A stretch of DNA of 64,000 nt from Clostridia bacterium (GCA_017481205.1 JAFUPN010000042.1:62001-126000); one strand, 5' to 3'. Counted from the first letter of the stretch, positions 34,483 to 43,406 are shown. Translations and numbers: made by a program. Notes: a model not told the origin generated them from the letters alone.

Positions 34483-35712
34483 ATGACAAAAATTGATATT
34501 TTCTCAGGATTTCTGGGAGCGGGTAAAACTACCCTGATTAAAAAGCTTATACAGGAAGCGTACAAGGGTGAAAAGCTTGTGCTTATTGAAAACGAGTTTG
34601 GTGAAATCGGTATCGACGGTGGATTTTTGCAGGATGCCGGTATAGAGATTACCGAGATGAATTCCGGCTGTATTTGCTGTAGCCTTGTGGGCGATTTTGG
34701 CGAAGCACTCAAAAAGGTTCTGGATGAGTTTGCGCCCGACCGTATACTTATTGAACCCTCGGGTGTGGGCAAGCTTTCCGATGTTATCCGTGCTGTGCAG
34801 GACATAGAGGCAGAGGATGCTGTGCTTAATGCCTTCACAACTGTTGTTGATGCCAATAAATGCAAAATGTATATGAAAAACTTCGGTGAATTTTTTAACG
34901 ACCAGATAGAGAATGCCGGAACGATAATTCTCAGCCATACAGATAGTATAAAGCCGGACAAGCTTGAGCTCTGTGTAAAGCTTGTCCGCGAGCACAACAG
35001 CGATGCTGCTTTGGTTACAACTCCATGGTCTGAACTGGATGGAGCTCAGATTCTTGAGGCTATGGAAAAGAAAAGCACTCTTGAGGCTGAACTGGAAAAG
35101 CTTGAGCACGAAATTCATGAGCACCATCACGAAGAACACCATCATCACGACCATGATGAGCACTGCGATTGTGGCTGTCACGACCACGAGCATGAGCACC
35201 ATCACGAAGAACACCATCATCACGACCATGATGAGCACTGCGATTGTGGCTGTCACGACCACGAGCATGAGCACCATCACGAAGAACACCATCACCACGA
35301 CCATGATGAGCACTGCGATTGTGGCTGTCACGACCACGAGCATGAGCACCATCATGAAGAGCATCACCACCACGACCATGATGAGCACTGTGACTGCGGC
35401 TGCCATGACCACGATCATCACCATCATCACGCAGACGAAGTGTTCTCAAGCATCGGAGCAGAAACCGCAAAGACATATACAAAGGAAGAAATCGAAAATA
35501 TTCTGGAAAATCTTATGGATGAAAGCAAATATGGCATCGTTCTCAGAGCAAAGGGTATTGTGGCATCCGGTGACGGAAGCTGGATTCACTTTGACTATGT
35601 ACCTGGGGAGCCCGATGTCCGTCTTGGCACTGCCGCAGTAATGGGCAGACTTTGTGTTATCGGCTCCAAGATGAATGAAGCAGAAATTAAAAATCTTTTT
35701 GGCATAGAATGA
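34483..35712 (+). CDS. CobW/COG0523-family GTPase with a histidine-rich repeat array
   Basis: 409 residues. SGFLGAGKTTLIKKL is the P-loop, ENEFGEIGID the switch region, and GCICC the metal-binding CxCC of COG0523 metallochaperones; ILSHTD is the guanine motif variant. Between residues 213 and 312 lie four 25-residue repeats of the type EHHHEEHHHHDHDEHCDCGCHDHEH, rich in His, Asp, Glu and Cys. The CobW C-terminal domain follows (GIVLRAKGIVASGDGSWIHFDYVPGE). It probably binds and delivers zinc or another divalent metal, as ZNG1-type proteins do. It is followed 11 bases later by a second P-loop gene. Confidence 0.94.
   Translation: MTKIDIFSGFLGAGKTTLIKKLIQEAYKGEKLVLIENEFGEIGIDGGFLQDAGIEITEMNSGCICCSLVGDFGEALKKVLDEFAPDRILIEPSGVGKLSDVIRAVQDIEAEDAVLNAFTTVVDANKCKMYMKNFGEFFNDQIENAGTIILSHTDSIKPDKLELCVKLVREHNSDAALVTTPWSELDGAQILEAMEKKSTLEAELEKLEHEIHEHHHEEHHHHDHDEHCDCGCHDHEHEHHHEEHHHHDHDEHCDCGCHDHEHEHHHEEHHHHDHDEHCDCGCHDHEHEHHHEEHHHHDHDEHCDCGCHDHDHHHHHADEVFSSIGAETAKTYTKEEIENILENLMDESKYGIVLRAKGIVASGDGSWIHFDYVPGEPDVRLGTAAVMGRLCVIGSKMNEAEIKNLFGIE
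35119..35418 (+). repeat. Four in-frame 75-bp tandem repeats
   Basis: Units start at 35119, 35194, 35269 and 35344. The first three are almost identical at the DNA level; the fourth has more silent changes, which fits recent slippage or expansion from its left side. Confidence 0.92.
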
Positions 35713-35723
35713 GGTAAACAGCT

Positions 35724-36668
35724 ATGAAAGAAGTACCGATTTATCTTTTTACCGGCTTTCTTGAAGCCGGCAAAACCAAAGCAATACAGGAAACTCTTGA
35801 AGACCCCCGGTTCAGCGACGGTGAGAAGACCTTGATTCTCCTTTGCGAAGAGGGCATTGAGGAATATGACCTTGATGCAATCCCCGGCGGCAATACCTTT
35901 ATTGAGATTGTTGAAGCCGAGGAGGAGCTTACGGAGAAAAAGCTTTCCGCACTTAACAAAAAATACTCTCCCGACAGGGTTATTGTTGAATACAATGGCA
36001 TGTGGATGCTGGATACTTTGTTTTCCTCCATGCCGAGAGGCTGGCTGATTTATCAGGAAATATTCATGGCAGACTGCAAGACCTTTGAGAACTATAATGC
36101 GAATATGCGTTCGCTCATGGTAGACAAGCTTACCACCTGTGAGCTTATTGTGTTCAACCGTCCCCTGCTGAATACCGACAGACTTAAATTTCACAAAATC
36201 GTCCGCGGCATAACACGCCAGGCAAATATCGGCTATGAAATGCCCGACGGCACGATGGAGTATGATGAAATAGAAGATCCCCTACCCTTTGATATCAATG
36301 CACCTGTTATTGAGATTGAAGACAGGGATTATGCTCTTTGGTTCCGCGATTTTGCCGAGGAAACTCAGAAATATATCGGCAAAACCATTCGCACTAAGGT
36401 TATTGTGGCGGTAAACAAAAAGCTGCCCAAGGATTCCGTTGTTGCCGGCAGACATGTAATGACCTGCTGCGTAGATGACATTGCCTTTAAGGGCATTGTG
36501 TGCATCTGCCCTCCCGGTACAAATCTTGCCAATAAGGATTGGGCGGTAATAACTGCCGAAATATGCTTTGAATACAACGACCTGTATAAAAAAGAAGGCC
36601 CTGTTCTTCATGCGTTTAAAGTTGAGCCTGCCGAGAAACCTGAGCAGGAGGTTGCTACATTTTATTGA
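35724..36668 (+). CDS. CobW-like P-loop domain fused to a TIGR03943/YcgQ-like domain
   Basis: 314 residues. The N-terminal YLFTGFLEAGKTKAIQETL keeps a Walker A similar to CobW, but the GCICC motif is missing and the domain is degenerate. From about residue 215 (IGKTIRTKVIVAVNKKLPKD, RHVMTCCVDDIAFKGIVCI) the protein looks like the soluble C-terminal domain of TIGR03943 (YcgQ) proteins, which accompany DUF318/YcgR permeases and are linked to zinc genes. No membrane segments are present. Its place after a His-rich CobW protein suggests a metal-handling pair. Confidence 0.75.
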   Translation: MKEVPIYLFTGFLEAGKTKAIQETLEDPRFSDGEKTLILLCEEGIEEYDLDAIPGGNTFIEIVEAEEELTEKKLSALNKKYSPDRVIVEYNGMWMLDTLFSSMPRGWLIYQEIFMADCKTFENYNANMRSLMVDKLTTCELIVFNRPLLNTDRLKFHKIVRGITRQANIGYEMPDGTMEYDEIEDPLPFDINAPVIEIEDRDYALWFRDFAEETQKYIGKTIRTKVIVAVNKKLPKDSVVAGRHVMTCCVDDIAFKGIVCICPPGTNLANKDWAVITAEICFEYNDLYKKEGPVLHAFKVEPAEKPEQEVATFY

Positions 36669-36680
36669 TATCAAGATATC

Positions 36681-36712
36681 CAAAAACACTCATTGCAAAG
36701 TGAGTGTTTTTG
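36681..36712 (+). terminator. Terminator of the CobW operon
   Basis: CAAAAACACTCA (36681-36692) pairs with TGAGTGTTTTTG (36701-36712). Confidence 0.9.
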
Positions 36713-36724
36713 ATTATTCGTCTA

Positions 36725-36753
36725 TTGACATAAACTGTAAAAAATTGTATAAT
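36725..36753 (+). promoter_or_regulatory. Consensus promoter of fba
   Basis: TTGACA, 17 bases and TATAAT, leaving a leader of about 105 bases. Confidence 0.92.
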
Positions 36754-36866
36754 ATAGACTGTTAATGTATGTTTATGACGGACAGCAAGGTGAGATGCGC
36801 CGTATCGGTATATTTTCCCCCTTGTTCCGCATAATAATCATATGCAAATTTAGGAGGAATGTCTAA

Positions 36867-37730
36867 ATGTTAGTATCGGCAAAAGAAATGCTTAAAAAAG
36901 CAAAAGAAGGAAAGTACGCTGTTGGTCAGTTCAATATCAACAACCTTGAGTGGACAAAAGCAATACTTCAGACGGCTCAGGAGCTCAACTCTCCTGTTAT
37001 CCTCGGTGTATCCGAAGGTGCAGGAAAGTATATGACCGGCTACAAGACTGTAGTTGGTATGGTTAAGGGTATGCTTGAGGAGCTTAATATTACAGTTCCT
37101 GTTGCTCTCCACCTTGACCACGGCAGCTATGAGCACGCTCTCAAGGTTATCGAAGCAGGTTTTTCATCTGTAATGTTTGACGGCTCACATTATGATATAA
37201 ACGAAAATATTGAAAAAACAAAAGAAATTATTAAGCTTGCAAATGAAAAGGGGCTTTCTGTTGAAGCAGAGGTTGGCTCAATCGGCGGCGAAGAAGACGG
37301 TGTTATCGGTAACGGTGAGGTTGCGGATGTTAATGAGTGTAAGCTGATTGCAGAGCTGGGCGTTGATATGCTTGCTGCTGGTATCGGTAATATTCACGGC
37401 AAATATCCCGCAAACTGGGCAGGTCTCCGTTTTGATGTTCTCGAAAAGATTGCCGAGGCAACCAATCCTATGCCTCTTGTTCTTCATGGCGGCACAGGTA
37501 TTCCTGCTGATATGATTCAGAAGGCAATCTCTCTCGGTGTTTCCAAAATCAATGTTAATACCGAATGTCAGCTCTCCTTTGCTGATGCTACAAGGAAATA
37601 TATCGAAGCAGGAAAAGACCTTGAAGGCAAGGGCTTCGACCCCAGAAAGCTCTTGGCACCGGGTGCAGAAGCTATCAAGGCTACTGTTAAAGAAAAGATG
37701 GAGCTCTTCGGTTCTGTTAATAAGGCGTAA
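36867..37730 (+). CDS. fba: Class II fructose-bisphosphate aldolase
   Basis: 287 residues. ALHLDHGSYE carries the catalytic Asp and zinc His, GIGNIHGKYP and VLHGGTGIP carry further zinc ligands, and INVNTECQ is the phosphate-binding end. It cleaves fructose-1,6-bisphosphate in glycolysis. Codon use is biased to frequent codons, as for a highly expressed gene. AGGAGGAATGTCTAA precedes the ATG. It is monocistronic with its own promoter. Confidence 0.97.
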   Translation: MLVSAKEMLKKAKEGKYAVGQFNINNLEWTKAILQTAQELNSPVILGVSEGAGKYMTGYKTVVGMVKGMLEELNITVPVALHLDHGSYEHALKVIEAGFSSVMFDGSHYDINENIEKTKEIIKLANEKGLSVEAEVGSIGGEEDGVIGNGEVADVNECKLIAELGVDMLAAGIGNIHGKYPANWAGLRFDVLEKIAEATNPMPLVLHGGTGIPADMIQKAISLGVSKINVNTECQLSFADATRKYIEAGKDLEGKGFDPRKLLAPGAEAIKATVKEKMELFGSVNKA

Positions 37731-37862
37731 TTAAGCTATGATAGATAAGAGTTTGTGTTTATAAAGTGTTCTTCAAAACATTTGTTAAATGCAGACTCTT
37801 TTTTATGTGCGTAGCATGAGTTATTCGTTTTAAAAAATAATTTATTTGCTATAATGTTGATT

Positions 37863-37916
37863 GTTATTCGCTTTAAACAAAAAATATTCGCCAAAAAATA
37901 TTTTAAAGCGAATAAC
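37863..37916. repeat. Long nested palindrome after fba
   Basis: GTTATTCGCTTTAAA (37863-37877) is an exact inverted copy of 37902-37916, and AAAATATT/AAATATTTT continues the stem inside. It lacks a T tail on the plus strand. Confidence 0.75.
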
Positions 37917-37930
37917 TCGTGTAATACCTA

Positions 37931-38198
37931 TAATACATATCAAAACAAAAAGAAAGACCTGCACTTTGCGGTGAGAAAATTCAAGGAAAATATAAAAAAC
38001 AGCTGGTTTGAGAGAGAAAAAAGCTTGCAGACAAGGCGCAGCGACGCAGGCAGTACGAAGGTACGGCAAGGAGCAGCAACGAAGTAAGCAAAGTGCAATT
38101 GCAAGTTTTTTTGAAAACAACCTTTAAAAAACATAATACATATTAAAACAAAAAGAAAGACCTGCACTTTGCGGTGCAAGCCTTTTTCTCTCTCAAAC
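37931..38198. repeat. Direct and inverted repeats in the fba-rpsR gap
   Basis: A 43-bp sequence (37931-37973) recurs at 38134-38176 with one mismatch. A 24-bp sequence (38006-38029) recurs inverted at 38175-38198, also with one mismatch. These repeats and the palindrome before them account for the 468-base gap; no gene is visible. Confidence 0.8.
38150..38182 (-). terminator. Terminator of the rpsF-ssb-rpsR operon
   Basis: On the minus strand TTGCAC-CGCAAA-GTGCAG is followed by a U-rich run. Part of it is contained in the 43-bp direct repeat. Confidence 0.65.
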
Positions 38199-38435
38199 TT
38201 ATTCTGCTGTGTAAGGGAGAAGAGCTATATGTCTCGCTCTCTTAATAGCAATTGTAAGCTGTCTCTGATGAAGAGCACAGTTACCGCTGATTCTTCTGGG
38301 GAGAATCTTTCCTCTTTCGGAAACATATCTTCTCAGCTTAGCGATATCCTTGTAATCAATATCAGTAACTTTATCTACACAGAATGCACAAACTTTTCTC
38401 TTAGGCTTTCTGTGGAACTGTCTTTCTTCAGCCAT
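38199..38435 (-). CDS. rpsR: 30S ribosomal protein S18
   Basis: 78 residues. [11 protein letters not shown] and the core [22 protein letters not shown] with [18 protein letters not shown] are diagnostic. The CxxC pair (one Cys lost, as CAFC) points to the zinc-binding form being partly kept. It follows ssb by 25 bases. Confidence 0.98.
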   Translation of the reverse strand: MAEERQFHRKPKRKVCAFCVDKVTDIDYKDIAKLRRYVSERGKILPRRISGNCALHQRQLTIAIKRARHIALLPYTAE

Positions 38436-38459
38436 TGTAATTAACCTCCTTTAATAATT

Positions 38460-38897
38460 TTAGAAAGGTAAGTCATCGTCTGCCGATGGCATGGGCATAA
38501 AGCCGCTGTCTGTGTCAAAAGAAACATCGGGAGCACTCTGAGAAGCCGATGCACCGGGCGCAGCGCCCTGAGCGGAAGCATTTCTGCTTTCTACAAAGTG
38601 TACTTCTTCAACAGAAACCTCTGTCACATACACTCTCTGACCCTCTTTGTTATCATAGTTTCTTGTCTGGATACTTCCCACAATACCGACCATGCGGCCC
38701 TTTGTGAAATATTTTGCAAGAAGCTCTGCCGACTGTCTCCAGGCAACACAGTTGATGAAATCAGCTTCATACTCGCCCTGAGGATTACGGAAACGTCTGT
38801 TTACCGCCACTGTGAATGAACATACGCTCACTCCGTTTGCGGTGGTACGCAACTCAGGATCTCTTGTAAGACGACCGACTAATTGTACCTTGTTCAT
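38460..38897 (-). CDS. ssb: Single-stranded DNA-binding protein
   Basis: 145 residues with an OB fold ([44 protein letters not shown]), a flexible Ala/Ser/Gly linker and the acidic tip DDDLPF that recruits repair and replication proteins. It lies between rpsF and rpsR, the conserved order. Confidence 0.98.
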   Translation of the reverse strand: MNKVQLVGRLTRDPELRTTANGVSVCSFTVAVNRRFRNPQGEYEADFINCVAWRQSAELLAKYFTKGRMVGIVGSIQTRNYDNKEGQRVYVTEVSVEEVHFVESRNASAQGAAPGASASQSAPDVSFDTDSGFMPMPSADDDLPF

Positions 38898-38909
38898 GGA
38901 ATCACCTCA

Positions 38910-39200
38910 TTACTTTCTAACTGTAAGTGTTCTGAGTATACCGTCTGTGATGTTGTAATTTCTGTCAAGCTCCTTGATGAACTCAGGATTGCTTGTGAAA
39001 TTAATCAGCACATAGTAACCTTCTGTCTTGAAGTCGATAGGATAAGCAAGCTTTCTCTTTCCCCAAACATCAACAGAATCAACAGTACCGTTAGCAGCGA
39101 TGAGCGCCTTGAACTTCTCAACTACAGCGTTGATTTCATCGTCTGTTAAAGAAGCGTCAATAACAATATCTGTTTCGTACTTGTTCAATACTTTTTCCAT
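38910..39200 (-). CDS. rpsF: 30S ribosomal protein S6
   Basis: 96 residues from the ATG preceded by GGAGGTG; a longer open frame runs through the leader RNA and is not used. KYETDIVIDASLTDDEINAVVEKF and WGKRKLAYPIDFKTEGYYVLINF are typical. S6 binds S18 on 16S rRNA. Expression is likely autoregulated through the leader. Confidence 0.97.
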   Translation of the reverse strand: MEKVLNKYETDIVIDASLTDDEINAVVEKFKALIAANGTVDSVDVWGKRKLAYPIDFKTEGYYVLINFTSNPEFIKELDRNYNITDGILRTLTVRK

Positions 39201-39209
39201 TATAATGTC

Positions 39210-39262
39210 ACCTCCCTTTTGGACTCTGGCCTCGGGTGTCTGTCCCGAAGCAAGGAACTGCA
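39210..39262 (-). promoter_or_regulatory. Candidate S6:S18 autoregulatory leader of rpsF
   Basis: The leader RNA can form CTTCGGG-ACAGACA-CCCGAGG just upstream of the ribosome site, in the position and with the CCGA-rich character of the S6-S18-binding rpsF leader known from Firmicutes and other bacteria. Confidence 0.5.
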
Positions 39263-39281
39263 TACAAACATATGCTATACT

Positions 39282-39310
39282 ATTATAAATGAATTTTTTT
39301 GATTTGTCAA
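39282..39310 (-). promoter_or_regulatory. Consensus promoter of rpsF-ssb-rpsR
   Basis: On the minus strand TTGACA, 17 bases and TATAAT. The remaining 276 bases up to 39586 show no gene and no clear riboswitch. Confidence 0.92.
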
Positions 39311-39586
39311 GAATTTTTTTTGCATTGTAAAGAATGTGATAAATAAGTTAATAAAAACATTGATTTTTTTTGAAAAGAGATGTACAATGTTTAAGGGTTA
39401 ATATTCATAATATTAAGTGACAGTCTGACCAAGCTGCCTAACAGATACGGAATGGATGTAATATTTCAGGAAAAGGTAGAACGGGTATAAAAGCCGATGC
39501 GGTTTTTTATGATACCAAGAAAAGGAAAAATCAGGATTATCAGTGACGGTGTGACAATCGGCAAATCTTAATATTGGAGGACTACT

Positions 39587-40777
39587 ATGAAAAAAATTGC
39601 AATTATAACTCCCGGCGGTTTGCCCATGCCACCTGTAAAGGGTGGTGCCGTGGAAAATCTGGTTCAGCTTTTTATTGAAAGCAATGAGCTAAAAAAATCT
39701 GTGGATTTTACTGTGATTTCATGCTGTGATGAAAACGCTGTGCGTGAATCCTTGAAATACAAAAATACAAAGTTTATTTATGTTAAGCAAAATGACAAAC
39801 ACAGAAAAGCTGCAGTTTTTATTAACCATATTATCAGAAAGCTTTTCAAAGGCTCCAAGATTCAGATTTATCCTTTCATTATTAATGTGATAAAAGAATT
39901 AAAAAAAGACAGCTTTGATTATATACTCCTTGAAAACTGGCCGGATTATGCACCTGCACTTATAAAGAAGTGTGGGGTACCGGTGCTGCTGCATATGCAC
40001 AATGATTATTTTAATAAATCCTCTTATCTGTCAAAGGAGATACTTGCGGGTGTTGACAAGGTTATAGCGGTTAGTGATTACATAAAGCGCTGTGTTTTGA
40101 CGATAGATGAAAGCTCATCAAAGGTGAGCATTTTGAGAAACGTAGTAAATATACAGAAGTTTTCGCAGGTATGCGACAAGACTCGCAGGGATGTAAGAAA
40201 CAGATATAAAATCAGCGATGATGAAATTGTGTTTGCCTTTTTCGGCAGAATGATACCCGGCAAGGGTACAAAAGAACTTGTAACGGCATTTGAAAGACTC
40301 AGAAAAAAACATCCCAATGCCCGCTTGATTATGGTTGGTGCAGAGTGGTTCGGCAAGAACATCGAGAGCGACTATATAAGGGAAATCAAGGAAATCTCCG
40401 TAGATTTTGCAGACAGTATTATATTTACCGGATATGTGGATTATGATGTCATTCAAAATCAGTATGCCTGCGCAGATGTGGTAGTTGTACCTTCAATTAT
40501 TGAAGAAGCAGCCGGGATGGTTGTTCTTGAGGCGATGGCATCTTCCAAGGCGCTTATAGTAAGCGATTCCGGCGGTATTCCGGAGCATGTGGATTCACAG
40601 TGTGCCATATCTGTAGAGAGAGGTCCGTCTTTTGTTGATGATTTGTACAAAGCTATGGATAAGCTTGCATCTGACAGGGAATTAATTAAGGCTATGGGAG
40701 ACCACGGAAGTAAAAGAGTACATATGTATGATAAGAACAATTATTTGGATAATTTGCTTGAAATAATCGGAGATTAA
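39587..40777 (+). CDS. GT4-family glycosyltransferase
   Basis: 396 residues, GT-B fold. GRMIPGKGTKELVTAFERL is the nucleotide-sugar domain entry and EEAAGMVVLEAMASSKALIV is the E-x7-E motif of family 4. It probably adds a sugar from a nucleotide donor to a growing lipid-linked glycan at the inner face of the membrane. TTGGAGGACTACT precedes the ATG. It opens the surface glycan locus with a flippase gene 5 bases downstream. Confidence 0.93.
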   Translation: MKKIAIITPGGLPMPPVKGGAVENLVQLFIESNELKKSVDFTVISCCDENAVRESLKYKNTKFIYVKQNDKHRKAAVFINHIIRKLFKGSKIQIYPFIINVIKELKKDSFDYILLENWPDYAPALIKKCGVPVLLHMHNDYFNKSSYLSKEILAGVDKVIAVSDYIKRCVLTIDESSSKVSILRNVVNIQKFSQVCDKTRRDVRNRYKISDDEIVFAFFGRMIPGKGTKELVTAFERLRKKHPNARLIMVGAEWFGKNIESDYIREIKEISVDFADSIIFTGYVDYDVIQNQYACADVVVVPSIIEEAAGMVVLEAMASSKALIVSDSGGIPEHVDSQCAISVERGPSFVDDLYKAMDKLASDRELIKAMGDHGSKRVHMYDKNNYLDNLLEIIGD

Positions 40778-40782
40778 GGCTT

Positions 40783-42321
40783 ATGGACAGAAAAGGAAAA
40801 ATATTCAGAAATACATTTGTAGGTACTCTGTGCTATTTTGCTACTTTGCTGATAGGCTTTGTTACCAGGACTATATTTATATATCTCTTGGGCAAGGATT
40901 ATCTGGGAATAAACGGATTGTTTACCAATATTCTTTCTTTGCTGTCATTTGCAGAGATGGGTATAGGTACGGCGATTATCTATGCACTTTATAAACCTCT
41001 TGCCGAGGATAATAAGCGCGAAGTAGCCGCATTGATGAACTTTTATAAAAAGGCATACAGCTTTATAGGAATTTTTATAACTGTTGCGGGGCTTTGTCTT
41101 GCTCCGTTTCTGGGAGTGTTAATAAAAGACAAGCCGGATATACAGTATCTGGAGCTGTTTTATATACTTATACTTGCAGATACGGTTGTGAGCTATTTCT
41201 TTACCTACAAGAGGTCAATAATAATTGCAAGTCAGAATTCATATCTTAATTCGCTCAATAATACTGTGTTTACTTTGCTTCAGAATGTTTTGCAGATAGT
41301 GATTCTGATTATAACACACAGTTATATACTGTTCTTAACGGTAAGGATATTTACCACTCTGATGTCAAATATTGCTATAAGCAAAAAAGCAGATGTGTTG
41401 TTCCCCTATCTTAAAGAATATAAAGAGGAGCATATCGAAAAAAAGACATTAAAATCTATTGTTAAAAATGTTGTTGCAATGATGTGCAGCAAATTCGGAG
41501 CGGTAATGGTAGCCGGTACGGACAATCTTCTGATTTCTGCATTTGTCGGTGTGCAGCAGGTGGCACTGTATTCAAATTATGTTATGATAAATACCATGAT
41601 TTACGGAGTGATAAATCAGGTGTACAGCGCTGTCACGGCCAGTGTGGGTAATCTTAATGCAACAGAGGATACGAAGCATTCCTATAATGCATTTCAAAAA
41701 TTGTTTTTTGTGAATTTTGTTATTATATGCACATGTACGTCATGCCTGTTCGTGGTGTTTAATCCTTTTATAAAAGTGTGGATTGGTGAGGAATACCTGT
41801 TTTCAATGCCGGTTGTTGGTATTATTGTCTTAAATTTCTATATTACTGGAATGAGAAATACTTCTATAACATATATAAATACATACGGATTATTCTGGCA
41901 GATAAAGTACAAATCGCTTATTGAGGCTGTTATCAATATAGTGGCAAGCATGGTGCTTCTTATAAGGTTTGAAATGGGCATATACGGAGTATTACTTGGC
42001 ACAACTATAAGTACACTGTTTACAAATGTATGGTGGGAGCCGTATGTGGTATATAAAACCAAATTCAAAAGGTCTGTGATGGGATATCTGTTGACCTTGC
42101 TGGGGTATACGGCTGTTACATGCATTGTTTGCGCAGTAAGTCAGTATATATCCTTGCTTTTGCCGGAGAAAGGCTTGTTGGGTGTGATATTGAGAATTGC
42201 AATATGCCTGGTTGCAGATTTTGGTATCATAACCGTAATTTTCGGCAGAACCGAAAATTACAGATATTGTATTAAGACAGCAAAAGATTATTTAGTTAAG
42301 TTTATCAATAAACAAAACTGA
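40783..42321 (+). CDS. Polysaccharide flippase (Wzx/MATE-like)
   Basis: 512 residues with about 12-14 transmembrane helices. TFVGTLCYFATLLIGFVTRTIFIYLLGKDYLGINGLFTNILSLLSFAEMG is the family N-terminus and TGMRNTSITYINTYGLFWQIKYKSLIEAVINI the C-terminal half. It would flip undecaprenyl-linked repeat units outward. It is the last gene before the riboswitch, so it and the first GT4 may be expressed separately from the rest. Confidence 0.92.
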   Translation: MDRKGKIFRNTFVGTLCYFATLLIGFVTRTIFIYLLGKDYLGINGLFTNILSLLSFAEMGIGTAIIYALYKPLAEDNKREVAALMNFYKKAYSFIGIFITVAGLCLAPFLGVLIKDKPDIQYLELFYILILADTVVSYFFTYKRSIIIASQNSYLNSLNNTVFTLLQNVLQIVILIITHSYILFLTVRIFTTLMSNIAISKKADVLFPYLKEYKEEHIEKKTLKSIVKNVVAMMCSKFGAVMVAGTDNLLISAFVGVQQVALYSNYVMINTMIYGVINQVYSAVTASVGNLNATEDTKHSYNAFQKLFFVNFVIICTCTSCLFVVFNPFIKVWIGEEYLFSMPVVGIIVLNFYITGMRNTSITYINTYGLFWQIKYKSLIEAVINIVASMVLLIRFEMGIYGVLLGTTISTLFTNVWWEPYVVYKTKFKRSVMGYLLTLLGYTAVTCIVCAVSQYISLLLPEKGLLGVILRIAICLVADFGIITVIFGRTENYRYCIKTAKDYLVKFINKQN

Positions 42322-42341
42322 ATTTTGTGTGATATATCCTG

Positions 42342-42370
42342 TTGACAAAAGGGATTATTTGTAGTATAAT
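42342..42370 (+). promoter_or_regulatory. Consensus promoter ahead of the c-di-GMP riboswitch
   Basis: TTGACA, 17 bases and TATAAT. Confidence 0.9.
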
Positions 42371-42391
42371 GGCACCTGTAAACTATGTTTT

Positions 42392-42469
42392 TTGAATATT
42401 TTGGCAAAGTCAATGAAAATTGGTGACGCAAAGCTAAGAGGCTAAAGCGATATGCTATGCTGGTCAGGC
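42392..42469 (+). promoter_or_regulatory. c-di-GMP-I (GEMM) riboswitch aptamer
   Basis: GGCAAAGTC, a hairpin closed by GTCAAT and capped by a GAAA tetraloop, then GACGCAAAGCTAAGAGGCTA and ATGCTATGCTGG follow the GEMM-I consensus order (GCAAA, GNRA-capped P1b, GACGCAAAGC, receptor arm). It controls the long glycan operon that begins at 42539. Confidence 0.92.
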
Positions 42470-42517
42470 TGCAATTTAAAACAAACTGTATTAGGTTTGT
42501 TTTGATTGCAGCTTTTG
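42468..42517 (+). terminator. Riboswitch expression-platform terminator
   Basis: GCTGCAATTTAAAACAAAC pairs with GTTTGTTTTGATTGCAGC, followed by TTTTG. It begins at the 3' edge of the aptamer, as expected for a ligand-controlled terminator. Whether ligand turns it on or off is not readable by eye. Confidence 0.9.
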
Positions 42518-42538
42518 TTAATTAAAGAGGTGATTGTA

Positions 42539-43384
42539 ATGCCGGATTATAAGGCTCAGATTATTGTACCTGTCTATAATTCAAGTAAAACACTTAAGAA
42601 ATGTCTGGACAGTATTCAGGCTCAGAGCTACAAGCTCTGGCAGGCCATACTTGTTGATGATAAGTCATCTGATAACAGCCCGGATATATTAAATACATAT
42701 GCCAAGGCGGATAGCAGATTTGTAGTTGTTTCGGCAGAGAAAAACGGCGGTTCATCGGCAGCCCGTAACCTTGCTATGGAATTGCTTGATGCTGAGTATA
42801 CGGCATTTCTGGATTCTGATGATTACTGGGAAGCGGATATGCTTGAGACCTTGGTATCCAAGGCAGAAGAACATTCATGTGATATTGTACAGTGCAGGTT
42901 TATATATGATTTTCCGGGAGGCAGAAGATTTCTTCCAGCAGGAGCCTTTGACAGGGATGTTTTTCTTGAAGGCAAAGCTCTGAGAAGGGTTTATATGAAA
43001 ATGATGACCGGCATTAATATGAATCATGTCTGTATGAAGCTGATACGCACATCTCTTATAAAAGAACTGAGATTTGATACTACACTGCCTACAGCCGAAG
43101 ACCTGGATTTTTGTGTAAGAGCATTTAAAACTGCAAGAAGCTACTATTTTTCTTCAGCGGTAATGTATCACTACTGCAGATGGGAAAGCTCTCTCACGGG
43201 AAGGGGAATGCCGTTTAAGACAAGATTAAATGCCAATCGCCGTGTTTCCCGTGTTATGGTTGAGATGCTGCCTCACTGGGGAGTGGATAATATGTTTTAC
43301 AAGGCTCTTGCCTTGATGAGACCGTATATAATAGTTGTTTCAAAGGTGATACGGATTGCCAGAGAAAAATTGCTCACTAAATAA
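42539..43384 (+). CDS. GT2-family glycosyltransferase
   Basis: 281 residues from the ATG after AGAGGTG. Typical GT-A motifs: IIVPVYNSSKTL, LVDDKSSDNS and DSDDYWEADM (DxD-like). It is the first gene under the c-di-GMP riboswitch. Substrate unknown. Confidence 0.93.
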   Translation: MPDYKAQIIVPVYNSSKTLKKCLDSIQAQSYKLWQAILVDDKSSDNSPDILNTYAKADSRFVVVSAEKNGGSSAARNLAMELLDAEYTAFLDSDDYWEADMLETLVSKAEEHSCDIVQCRFIYDFPGGRRFLPAGAFDRDVFLEGKALRRVYMKMMTGINMNHVCMKLIRTSLIKELRFDTTLPTAEDLDFCVRAFKTARSYYFSSAVMYHYCRWESSLTGRGMPFKTRLNANRRVSRVMVEMLPHWGVDNMFYKALALMRPYIIVVSKVIRIAREKLLTK

Positions 43385-43406
43385 ATTAAAAAAGGGGGAA
43401 TAAGCA

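Noticed and set aside
34504..35430. Long reverse-strand frame (about 308 codons) opposite the CobW gene
   Set aside because: It is the antisense shadow of the His-rich repeats (rich in Val and Met) and has no ribosome site.
39311..39586. Possible second riboswitch ahead of the first GT4 gene
   Set aside because: CCGAT...ATCGG pairing is present but no conserved riboswitch core (such as GACGCAAAGC) is found.
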